From: Stygiobacter sp. RIFOXYC2_FULL_38_25
GTDB lineage: Bacteria; Bacteroidota; Ignavibacteria; Ignavibacteriales; Melioribacteraceae
Assembly (NCBI GenBank): GCA_001803165.1
Contig: MHAZ01000019.1
Span: 124,001-188,000 of the forward strand
Direction: 5' to 3'
DNA length: 64,000 bases
The notes beneath the pieces were generated by a model. The model saw nothing but the letters and a program-made list of their open reading frames with translations. It was not told the origin of the DNA and searched no databases. A program made the position numbers and the translations under genes. This document shows, piece by piece, positions 43,201 to 51,033 of this stretch. Positions within the stretch are counted from its first letter, which is position 1. The number at the start of each line of letters is the position of its first letter.

Positions 43201-43994
43201 AAAAGTATATAATCACGTTTTGTGTCAAAGTGTTGATATAAATCTTCCAATAAAGAAGCGCTTTTAAATGAAACGCAATATGCAGTATAGTTGAGGTTTG
43301 TTAATAAAAATGAATTAATCCCTTCTAATGCTAATTTTGTTTTACCGACACCGGGCGAACCAGTAATAATAACGAAATTTGATGCGCTGATTGAATTTTG
43401 TAATTGTTTAAGTTCATTATCTCTGTGTACGAACTCGTTATCAAGAGGAGTCGCAACACTTTTAGCTGCTTTGTTGTATTCTTCAATGAATTGTGAAATT
43501 GATACAATTTGACCAGTATCAAGAGGCAAACCAAGGTATTGATTAGATAAATCGCGGTGATGATATAATAATTCTATGGAAAGCTCATCTAGTAGGTAGA
43601 GACGTAAAGAAATTCTTTTCCCTTTTAGTAAGTCTTTCAGTCCATCAACCTCTTGAACTGAAAGCTTAAAATTTGCACATAATATTATTTCTTCAATATC
43701 TTTTAAAGGGATTTTTGTTGTTTTATAATCCAAACATTTTTTTATATCATCTTCCAACTTGTTTTTATTTGAAATGTTTGTTGTATGTTCTACGAAAATA
43801 TATTTACCATTTGGCAATAATTTAAAAGCATCTGGTGTTCCTTTAATGGATTTTTGCTTGCCGGACTGGCTTCCAACACGTGAAAATGCGATGTAATTTT
43901 TATCACGCAACGCTAAAAAAGTATCGCATAATTCTTGGAAAACAGCTTCATTGATTTCAATTAAAGCATTCTCAACAGATTGTAATCTTTTCAT
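40269..43994 (-). CDS. STAND-family NTPase with N-terminal nuclease-like domain (cassette; putative anti-phage protein)
   Basis: N-term GTPDAFKLLPNGKYIFVEHTT; P-loop FVIITGSPGVGKTKLALEGI; Walker B YILFVDDANRID; long alpha-helical C-terminus. Confidence 0.75.
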   Translation of the reverse strand: MKRLQSVENALIEINEAVFQELCDTFLALRDKNYIAFSRVGSQSGKQKSIKGTPDAFKLLPNGKYIFVEHTTNISNKNKLEDDIKKCLDYKTTKIPLKDIEEIILCANFKLSVQEVDGLKDLLKGKRISLRLYLLDELSIELLYHHRDLSNQYLGLPLDTGQIVSISQFIEEYNKAAKSVATPLDNEFVHRDNELKQLQNSISASNFVIITGSPGVGKTKLALEGINSFLLTNLNYTAYCVSFKSASLLEDLYQHFDTKRDYILFVDDANRIDSFNQIIGYFKSSRKGNLKIIITVRDYALNEIANRCIEFKPEELHLNKFTDEQIIDIIKSESFKIYNPDYHKEIVRIADGNPRLAIMAAKLAVQEQNLCALSDVSELFEQYFARFVTDNIDLTKSVNLKSLGLIAFFYTIPYKDKTRCASLLSKFDLAYDDFIESIDILNKLELVELQFEYAKISEQNLSTYFFYKSFIKDGTLSFSVLLEYYYDSNIERFRDTIIPANNTFGYHNVIEKVKPILLNYWQSVITIDEKAFNLLSTFWFYLEEETIEFIYNHINTIPEPIATKYYTEYETNQFSYNRNKIIELLGNFFNYPVKLKDALELAYEYARKLPETLPELIYTIREHLLFDTDDQRMGYKRQEILINLLLEKSDRSESIYEITFPAIATSFLQYKYHHTKGGRNYSFYWYDYPFPLNNLTKILREKIWDKIDKDFDNNVKAYTQLLNEYSQRTPDVVKEVMEFDVIYVLKIIKNHLTNSNFQHCHYVQSQIRWFIENDIQDETFDILKSTYLNELYLVYLKIDWDRLRDKESYEFEDYAEYEKLKESEVREYFVFDSLDSFAEFYQHYNYLLNWEKNTYSIKNSFDYVIDENFKRNYELGIEFLKYIINHNNDIQYVPHLPFQKLLVSKNTAQSIWTAISSKDYNQSATWKLQYFFYLDDNLVDETQCKNLVSAVNDINDHIFIHFTDLLKYLKCDANLFTKILKIIVSKRKSENLSIRITHNFFSKHSEYLKNDFETVKEAYIQQERFDSHYDYGGSELLSILRIDKNFLLEYIEYLYAQKDRHRSYEHKSFSVVWLVEDIQDVLFKVFDFIAAKEIYMGILDHFCNSFFSGIKKEENIKKSNEFIIDYINANYNDLIRMNMIVDILRHTKSDFFEEAYIHFLKLTQDVNIYSKIWWIGNGGSTTGNESLGDRMALNWRRILDITNRLDLGIKLIPIKKYINDEIEAALNYAEGEKRRRFLDKF

Positions 43995-44027
43995 AATTTA
44001 AAATTCTCTTGCGTATTATTTTGGTGT

Positions 44028-44214
44028 ACATAACGGTGTTGTTTTTAAGCCGCCGCCCATAGCAGCAATGCAGTATTGAAAGCCAACGCCAATATTTATT
44101 TACTAATTTGTTTAGTTCACTACATTTAAAAAGCAATTTACATTTGCAACGCAACTCTAAAACTTGTTAAATGCCGCAACGTTTAAAGCAGTCGCTTTGA
44201 GTTGCGTGTTATGT
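44028..44214 (-). other. attC-like recombination site
   Basis: Minus: ACATAACACGCAACTCAAAGCGACTGC ... GGGCGGCGGCTTAAAAACAACACCGTTATGT. Confidence 0.7.
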
Positions 44215-44225
44215 GCATAATATTT

Positions 44226-44927
44226 CTATTGAACATCTTTTATAAGTTCGGGTATATAAGAATCAAAAAAAGTATCATCTACTACAATATTTTTTTTCTC
44301 CTTTAAGAGTTTCTTAACTTTATAATAATTACGAATACTACCTTTCAAAGCAACCTTTTTAAGATCGTTTTCTAAAGAAAGTAAAGTCTCCTTCATAATT
44401 TTCTCTTGTAATTTGTCTGTAATCAACTGCTTCTTATTATTCAAATCTGCCAGTTGAGTTGAGTCAATTATTGCTGAAATTGAATTAATATATTGATCTA
44501 TTATTGAAAGAATATGTTTAATTGAATGTTCCTTGTTTAATTCATATGCTAAAACGGGTGAGTAAAAACTTATTTCTTTTATCGTTTCATAAAACAATTG
44601 TTCAAATGATTCATTGTTTTTTGATAATTCTTTTTCAACGATTAGGTTTTTAAATACTTTTACAATCAAAACAAATGAAGCTGAATCTTTTTCGTCAAAT
44701 TTTACATCAGGATATTTCTTGCTAATATATCCTTTTAGTTGCTCTACAAAATTGGCAGGATCTACTTTTACTATCTTATTAATTTGCGACCATATTTCTA
44801 GTAGACTGAATAAGGATTGATTAAACACTTTTTTCCTCTCAGTCCTTCTTCGAAGTAAATATCCAGTTGAGCTGATTAAAGCACCAAGCAACGCTCCAAT
44901 TATTAAAACTGATAATTCAGAACCCAT
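44226..44927 (-). CDS. Membrane-anchored coiled-coil hypothetical protein (cassette)
   Basis: N-terminal TM MGSELSVLIIGALLGALISSTGYLL, then helical region. Confidence 0.6.
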   Translation of the reverse strand: MGSELSVLIIGALLGALISSTGYLLRRRTERKKVFNQSLFSLLEIWSQINKIVKVDPANFVEQLKGYISKKYPDVKFDEKDSASFVLIVKVFKNLIVEKELSKNNESFEQLFYETIKEISFYSPVLAYELNKEHSIKHILSIIDQYINSISAIIDSTQLADLNNKKQLITDKLQEKIMKETLLSLENDLKKVALKGSIRNYYKVKKLLKEKKNIVVDDTFFDSYIPELIKDVQ

Positions 44928-44949
44928 AAAAACTCATTAAATAATTAGC

Positions 44950-45138
44950 ACATAACGGCGTTGCCGCTAACCGGCAGCCCAGAACAGCGATGCCGAATAG
45001 AAGCAACTAACTTTTATTTATAAAAATGTTTCTTAGAACAAACTACTTTAAAGGGTAACTTAGTTTTGTAAACACAACTTTATAATTACACAACTGCCGC
45101 ACGGAAAAACGCTTTTCGTGTTGAGCGGCTGGTTATGC
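44950..45138 (-). other. attC-like recombination site
   Basis: Minus: GCATAACCAGCCGCTCAACACGAAAAGCG ... GGGCTGCCGGTTAGCGGCAACGCCGTTATGT; GCCGCT pairs with AGCGGC. Confidence 0.72.
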
Positions 45139-45981
45139 ATTGCTATATTTATTTAAATATTCTACCCGCTCTTCAGGCGTAATAAACGTTTTATAATCTC
45201 TTGAGTCACTGTAAATAAAATCATCAATTTTAACTATAGAGTTAATCCATTTTGCAATTCTAAAAGCATCATAACGAGTAATAAATATATCTTCAATATC
45301 ACCTTCATAAACTGGTGGTTTGAAAACAGCACTCTTGTTTTTATTGAGGTTCACAATAAAATAAGCATCACGAAAATAATCGACATTGTAATAACTATTA
45401 TTTTTATAACTGGGTATCTTTCCAATCATTAATTCGTAATTTGTATCATATTTACCATCCACTCCTAGTTCAATATTAATAAGTTTGCCAATCGAATGAC
45501 CTAAGGTGGTATTATCAACAACAAGCCCACTATAATATTTTAGATAAATATTAAAATTGCTTTCTTGCTTTAGCAATTCTGCTATATCATCCCAAAAGCA
45601 AATCTCAATAGTAAATCTGTAATCGTTACTGTGATTGAGTAATCTTATAACTTCTTGCAATTTCGAATCCCTATCCAATGTAGTGCAAATTATAATGCGA
45701 ACGAGGGATGGGTTAAAATTGATAGCTTTATTCAACTCGACAGTTATTTCGTTTTTAGAAAGAGAAGTGTCTTTATTTCTCAACTTACATTGAATACCAA
45801 ACCATTGTTTGGTTTGGTTATTACGCCCAAAAACATCAACTCCATCTTGGTTTTGACCACTACGTCCATTTAGATTCACAGAATCATTGCGAGTATCATT
45901 TTTCCAAAGATCATAACACAACTGCTCAAATATATTTGATTCAGATACTTTTGGAATGACTAATGTTCTTAAATCTCTCAT
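45133..45981 (-). CDS. Mrr-like / PD-(D/E)XK nuclease-fold protein (cassette)
   Basis: FEQLCYDLW...GRSGQNQDGVDVFGRNNQTKQWFGIQCKLRNKD: GxxGQxxDGVD...QCK motif. Confidence 0.75.
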   Translation of the reverse strand: MRDLRTLVIPKVSESNIFEQLCYDLWKNDTRNDSVNLNGRSGQNQDGVDVFGRNNQTKQWFGIQCKLRNKDTSLSKNEITVELNKAINFNPSLVRIIICTTLDRDSKLQEVIRLLNHSNDYRFTIEICFWDDIAELLKQESNFNIYLKYYSGLVVDNTTLGHSIGKLINIELGVDGKYDTNYELMIGKIPSYKNNSYYNVDYFRDAYFIVNLNKNKSAVFKPPVYEGDIEDIFITRYDAFRIAKWINSIVKIDDFIYSDSRDYKTFITPEERVEYLNKYSNA

Positions 45982-45993
45982 AAATATCTCAAT

Positions 45994-46219
45994 GCATAAC
46001 GGCGTTGCCGATAAGCGGCGCCCCAGAACAGGAATGCCACTTAAAAAACAATTGCCGATGATTTAGTAAACTGTGCTTAACTTACATCGTAAGCGCAGTT
46101 TGCAACAATGTTATTTAATAGAACTACCTTAAACAATTTAGCCGATACGGAACGACTAACCCTAAAATTTATATAATGCCAAATGCGAATACGGTGTCCG
46201 CTTGATTGGCTTGTTATGC
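45994..46219 (-). other. attC-like recombination site
   Basis: Minus: GCATAACAAGCCAATCAAGCGGACACCG ... GGGGCGCCGCTTATCGGCAACGCCGTTATGC; AAGCGG pairs with CCGCTT. Confidence 0.72.
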
Positions 46220-46220
46220 A

Positions 46221-47645
46221 TTAATTTATCTTATTAAATATTTCTTCTGCTTTATAAACCGTGTCATCCAATATTATATCTTTATATTCAAGCGGTTTTC
46301 TAAGTATTAGTCCTTCAATGGAAGTGCAACGGCTTAATGCTACATAAGTTTGCCCGTGTGCGAAGGCGCCATTACCCATATCAACAATGACTTTTGAAAA
46401 TGTCTGACCTTGACTTTTATGGATAGTTAATGCCCAAGCTAATCTTAGTGGGTATTGCTCAAAGGAACCAATTATTCGTTCTTCAATCTTATTTTTTTCT
46501 CTGTCAAAATAATATTCAATATTTTCCCAAAGCTCTCTTTTGACTTCACAAGTATGACCTTCAATATTTACAAAGATTTGGGAAGATGAAAGATTACTTA
46601 TTTTACATATTGTTCCATTAACCCATCTTTTATCTTTATCATTTTTTATAAGTATTACTTGAGCTCCAACTTTTAACTTTAATTCTTCTTCTGTTGGATA
46701 GGCATTGACTTCGAATTTACCTTCTTTATGAGCATAATACATTAATGCTTGAGAGTTAATTCTTTCCAAGTATTCTTGATTAATTTCATTTGCAACTGCA
46801 TTTGTTGGTGTAAGGGTTACATATGAATTTCTATCATATTCACCATTTGGTTTTACACGTTGGTTAAATTTCGTCAAAGATATTCCATTAATTTTCTTTT
46901 CTCTAATTTGATTAAGAAATCCGATAAATTCATTATCTGTCTGTCTATAGATTTTATTCAACTCAAGCATATGGATGTTAATTTTATTAAATACTTTTGC
47001 ACTAAAAAAATATGGACTACCATAATGTTCTGCAAAGTATTCCTTAAGTTCTTGGTCTTTAACTATTGGGGGTAACTGAAATAAATCCCCGATAAAGACC
47101 ATTTGAACACCTCCAAAAGGTAAATTGTTATTGCGATTTAGTTGTAGTGATAAATCAATGCCATCCATTAAGTCAGCGCGAACCATAGAGACTTCATCTA
47201 TTACTACGATATCAAGTTTCTTGACAACTTCTTTGTCACGCAATGGTCTAATTTTATTCGCTTCGATGAATGTTGGTGGGAATTTAAAAAACGAATGAAT
47301 GGTTTGACCATCAACATTAATTGCAGCTAAACCAGTTGGGGCAAGAACAACAATATTCTTTTTGGTAGTTGCACGAAAATACTTAAGCAATGTTGATTTT
47401 CCAGTTCCGGCTTTACCAGTAATAAATATACTTTTACCATCGCCATCAATGATAGATAACGCCAATTTAAAATCATCATTTATTTCAATTCCGGTAATAT
47501 CATACGATTTAATTCTTGTTTTCCAAGAAGGCTGAATTCTTGGTGCTGTCCGAACATAACCAGAAGAATATGTATTAACTCTTTTAGCTGGTTTAAAAAT
47601 CAAATACAGCACGATAATTCCGATTATAACATATACAAGAGTCAT
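46221..47645 (-). CDS. Membrane-anchored Pif1/RecD-like SF1 helicase (cassette)
   Basis: N-terminal TM LVYVIIGIIVLYLIF; IFITGKAGTGKSTLLKYF, VLAPTGLAAINVDGQTIHSFF, IVIDEVSMVRADL, LAWALTIHKSQGQTF. Confidence 0.9.
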   Translation of the reverse strand: MTLVYVIIGIIVLYLIFKPAKRVNTYSSGYVRTAPRIQPSWKTRIKSYDITGIEINDDFKLALSIIDGDGKSIFITGKAGTGKSTLLKYFRATTKKNIVVLAPTGLAAINVDGQTIHSFFKFPPTFIEANKIRPLRDKEVVKKLDIVVIDEVSMVRADLMDGIDLSLQLNRNNNLPFGGVQMVFIGDLFQLPPIVKDQELKEYFAEHYGSPYFFSAKVFNKINIHMLELNKIYRQTDNEFIGFLNQIREKKINGISLTKFNQRVKPNGEYDRNSYVTLTPTNAVANEINQEYLERINSQALMYYAHKEGKFEVNAYPTEEELKLKVGAQVILIKNDKDKRWVNGTICKISNLSSSQIFVNIEGHTCEVKRELWENIEYYFDREKNKIEERIIGSFEQYPLRLAWALTIHKSQGQTFSKVIVDMGNGAFAHGQTYVALSRCTSIEGLILRKPLEYKDIILDDTVYKAEEIFNKIN

Positions 47646-48015
47646 AAATCTCTCTTAATGCATAACTTATAATTATACTGCATCGTAATAATGTTTAAGG
47701 AACATATATATGCACGGTGCTGCATATCTACGTGCCAATTGTTTCGGTTTTAGCTCATTAACCCATATTTAAAAATAAGGCGTGCATATGTATCACCATT
47801 AAGTTCTGCCGATTTTGTTTTACACAATAGCAATCAAAAAAAATCTATATGGTATTACTCCTATTCTGTAGTTTATCGGTTCCCCCTGCAGTTGTTTAGA
47901 ATGGAACCACTTGTTTCTAGTCTTAACTTAAAATATTTAGAAGTTGATGTCAAATAATATACCCCCGCTTAAGATTTACATTAAAGGAAGAAATATTATT
48001 CAATTTTATATAACT

Positions 48016-48078
48016 AAGTTTATTTGATTTATACGGTTTATTATAACTTCTTATATACTAAATAAATCAAATAAACTT
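48016..48078. repeat. 17-bp perfect inverted repeat
   Basis: aagtttatttgatttat ... ataaatcaaataaactt. Confidence 0.75.
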
Positions 48079-48191
48079 TCTTTTATATGTAACTGCAAAC
48101 CACATCAAATAATTCTGTCAAAAAATGTTTCTGTATTTCCAGCCGAAGAAATTTTTATTACTTAATCAACAAACAACCCAAAGGAGGTTCT

Positions 48192-48596
48192 ATGAAAAAC
48201 GTAAGTCTAATTACTACTCTAACAACTTTACTTACTAAAAATAACTTTCAAGTAAAGGAAGTAGAAAAGAACAAAAGTTTAATTGCAATGCGGAAAAATT
48301 ATCCAAGATTATATTTTCAAATAGTTAAAAACTGTGCTGTCGTTAGGAACATAAAAGAGCTAAACAATAATGCAATAAAGGAAACAAATCTACTATTAAC
48401 AGCAATAAATGAATTGAATAAAAGCACTTTACTTAGCAAATACTACTTGCAACCAGATAACAAGCTTTATGCAGAGGCAATAATTATAAATCCTGGTAAT
48501 GAAAAAGAATTTTCAATAATGCTTAATATTATAAAAAATGATATGAAGCAATTACTGGAAAAGTATAGACCAATGAAAAAGTATTTGGGCAGTTAG
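48192..48596 (+). CDS. Hypothetical protein
   Basis: Intact ORF preceded by aaaggaggttct RBS. Confidence 0.65.
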   Translation: MKNVSLITTLTTLLTKNNFQVKEVEKNKSLIAMRKNYPRLYFQIVKNCAVVRNIKELNNNAIKETNLLLTAINELNKSTLLSKYYLQPDNKLYAEAIIINPGNEKEFSIMLNIIKNDMKQLLEKYRPMKKYLGS

Positions 48597-48606
48597 TGTC
48601 TAATAC

Positions 48607-49044
48607 TTATGATAGTTCTTCAATAATCTTTATAAGATTAGTGTCTTTGAATAACTTCTTTACTTTATCTCTATTGATTTTTGCACCTTGTTTGTTGGCT
48701 TCAGGTACCCTTCCGTGGATATCTCTGAACGTAAGTAACAAAGCAGATTCTAAAGCTCTCCATGTTATAACATTTGGTCTTTTACCACTTACAACAACAT
48801 AAAAATCAAGTTGATTAATGCCATGTTTATTCAACAGTAATTTTGCTTTTGCAGCTGCACTTGCCGCAATTCTACCAGCACCAGTTTTAGTTGTGCCTAT
48901 ATATGCAATCTTTGAACGACCATACGTATACTTTATACGATTATTTGCACAACCTATGTAAACTAACTTTTCTTCTTTAACAGCTACTCTTGAAATGGTA
49001 ATTGCTGGTTTTTTAGATTTTAACTTGTCTTTTAAATATGCCAT
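48607..49044 (-). CDS. GIY-YIG-like protein
   Basis: KIAYIGTTKTGAGRIAASAAAKAKLLL ... WRALESALLLTFRDIHGRVPEANKQG. Confidence 0.55.
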   Translation of the reverse strand: MAYLKDKLKSKKPAITISRVAVKEEKLVYIGCANNRIKYTYGRSKIAYIGTTKTGAGRIAASAAAKAKLLLNKHGINQLDFYVVVSGKRPNVITWRALESALLLTFRDIHGRVPEANKQGAKINRDKVKKLFKDTNLIKIIEELS

Positions 49045-49095
49045 AATAACTCCCTTCCATTAAACATAAAAAAAGGACGCAACTTCCGTTACATC

Positions 49096-49212
49096 CTTAC
49101 ACGAGGCACTGCCATGCCTACAGTCAAAGACATAAGAAAGCGCGTCCATTAACTGGACGCAACTCTCTTGCTTTGTTCTTGACTGTTTGAAACTTGGCAG
49201 TTTTCGTGTAAG
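49096..49212. other. Long segmented stem-loop (candidate structured RNA or ssDNA origin)
   Basis: Nested complementary blocks: CTTACACGA/CGTGTAAG, CTGCCA/TGGCAG, ACAGTCAA/TTGACTGT, GCGTCC/GGACGC apex. Confidence 0.6.
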
Positions 49213-49371
49213 AACAACGCAATAGCTGCGTTAATTATTTAGTATTTCTAAATTCTCTTATAACCTCAATAAGTTATTAGAAGCCACAAATTTCAATTCA
49301 ACCTATATAAATATCACTGTAAAATCAATCGTGTGTAATCCAAGCAACTGTAAAAAAAAATAAAATAAACA

Positions 49372-49444
49372 GTGGGCGCACTTTCTACATCTTAACAAAT
49401 AGAATAAAAAAACTAAAAGTAAGTATTTAGAAAGTTGCGCCTAC
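49372..49444. repeat. Inverted repeat upstream of the zinc-ribbon gene
   Basis: gtgggcgcactttcta ... tagaaagttgcgcctac. Confidence 0.65.
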
Positions 49445-49473
49445 ATTATTTCAAAAACATAGGAGAAAACTAA

Positions 49474-49773
49474 ATGGCATTACTTCAATGTCCAGAATGT
49501 TATAGCAAAGTATCAAGCTTAGCTAAATCATGTCCTAAATGTGGGGCACCCTTATCTATAAACAATGATATAGAAAAAGAAATAACAACGGTTCAATTAA
49601 CCAGTAAGAAATTAAAAAAGCAGGGCTGCATTTTTCCTATTCTATTAATAGTAATTGCATTAATGATTTCTCAAAGTTCTAGGACAGGTGCACAGATTGG
49701 AGTGTTTCTAGTTTTAGCGGCAGTTATTATTTACTTTGTTACAAAAATTCAAATCTGGTGGCATCATAAGTAA
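49474..49773 (+). CDS. Zinc-ribbon membrane protein
   Basis: CPECYSKVSSLAKSCPKCGAPL followed by two hydrophobic segments. Confidence 0.8.
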   Translation: MALLQCPECYSKVSSLAKSCPKCGAPLSINNDIEKEITTVQLTSKKLKKQGCIFPILLIVIALMISQSSRTGAQIGVFLVLAAVIIYFVTKIQIWWHHK

Positions 49774-50078
49774 TAAGTAACAAAACTGAGGTTAAGCTGA
49801 GTTATCTCTAAATACATTGCATATTAGCATAAACTTCAATCAAAAATAGGCTTAAAAACGCTTGAAAACGCTTGAAAACGGGGCACTGCGGCTTTATCTA
49901 ACCTAAATCGGGGTTTATTAAGGCTTATTATTAAAAACGGCTCCTCGACTATTAAAAAGCCTTCCAAAAACGATAACCAAAACGAATACTATTTTTTGAT
50001 TATCAGTAAAAAATAGTTTCAACAGCATTTTTTCTTTAAAACAAAAAAGGCTCAAAACAATTCGTTTTAAGCCTTTAG

Positions 50079-50165
50079 CGGAGAGTCAGGGATTCGAACC
50101 CCGGAAGGACTTACATCCTTAACGGTTTTCAAGACCGCCGCATTCAACCACTCTGCCAACTCTCC
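50079..50165 (-). tRNA. tRNA-Ser(UGA)
   Basis: GGAGAGTTGGCAGAGTGGTTGAATGCGGCGGTCTTGAAAACCGTTAAGGATGTAAGTCCTTCCGGGGTTCGAATCCCTGACTCTCCG; full cloverleaf with long variable arm, anticodon TGA. Confidence 0.95.
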
Positions 50166-50421
50166 AGTCAAAAACAACTGATTTTTGAGGCGTCAAACAT
50201 ACAAAAGTTTATTTAAAAAGGGTACTTGGTAGTAACTTTTGTAGTAACTTTTTAGCCACCAAAAACAATTCAATGAACGCACTTTATAACAGAAAACCGC
50301 TTGAAGAAATTGCAAGGGGTCGAATCCTTATAAAACTTCAAACGGCTTTCTAAAATCAAACTTTGTTTTTTCGACCAATACAATTTTTTCAACTAAAAAT
50401 AATTTAGCATTTCAAAAATCA

Positions 50422-50652
50422 TTAGTCAACAGTTTCCCACAAATCCACGTCGCCACTTTCTATAATTTTTGATTCAAATACATTACCATCCTTAGAAAAT
50501 ATTGTTTGATGAATTTCTCTATGCACTACATGAACCCTTCCGTCTTTATCTTTTTGGTCAATAATATCAGTAACCATTATTAACTTACTCTCAGATAAAA
50601 CATTTTGAAGTTTTGATTCGATTACTTCAAGTCGGCTTTTTAGATTTCTCAT
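50422..50652 (-). CDS. Hypothetical protein
   Basis: Intact ORF abutting the next gene. Confidence 0.5.
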   Translation of the reverse strand: MRNLKSRLEVIESKLQNVLSESKLIMVTDIIDQKDKDGRVHVVHREIHQTIFSKDGNVFESKIIESGDVDLWETVD

Positions 50653-50984
50653 TATTTCGCCTCATTCAATTTCTTTTCTAATTGCTCTAACCTTTCCTCA
50701 TATTCAACAGCTTGGATATTGTTTAGGTAGTTGCTACACAAATAGGAGAGGTCTTTTGCTTTTTGGCTTTCCACTTTCCCGTCAATAAAACTTCTGATTA
50801 GTTGCGATTGAATCCTTAAAACGTCTCTAGCTCGCATCCGTTTCCTTCGTGGTAGGATAATAGAAAGGGTGGGGGTGTTTTGATTATCCTTAGTCATTTT
50901 AATTACTTGTAGCTTTTTTTCTTGTTGTTTTGCGTCCATTAGTATCTCGATTTTAATAAATATCACCCACAGCTTGAAAATCAT
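50652..50984 (-). CDS. Hypothetical protein
   Basis: Intact ORF; an internal Met may be the true start. Confidence 0.5.
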   Translation of the reverse strand: MIFKLWVIFIKIEILMDAKQQEKKLQVIKMTKDNQNTPTLSIILPRRKRMRARDVLRIQSQLIRSFIDGKVESQKAKDLSYLCSNYLNNIQAVEYEERLEQLEKKLNEAK

Positions 50985-51033
50985 CGGCTCTTAATCGTAA
51001 ACGAAAAAGAGCCGACTCCCACTAACCAACCAC

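Larger units (their letters stand above)
39165..47666 (-). mobile_element. Integron-like gene cassette array without integrase (CALIN-type)
   Basis: Five co-oriented ORFs, each tightly followed by a ~190-226 bp element bounded by RYYYAAC/GTTRRRY-like boxes (GCATAAC ... GTTATGC) with attC-like internal complementarity. Confidence 0.75.
34733..50117. mobile_element. Integrative element A (tRNA-Ser site, integrase at left end)
   Basis: Flanked by direct repeats of the 31-bp tRNA core (34702-34732, 50118-50148) with a tyrosine recombinase just inside. Confidence 0.85.

Noticed and set aside
49096-49212. Retron msr/msd-type RNA
   Set aside because: No reverse transcriptase gene is present nearby.
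34733-50117. Complete inovirus prophage
   Set aside because: Only a Rep-like gene was recognised; no Zot, coat or assembly proteins.
50325-50345. ggggtcgaatccttataa as a tRNA T-arm remnant
   Set aside because: Only a short match with no cloverleaf around it.
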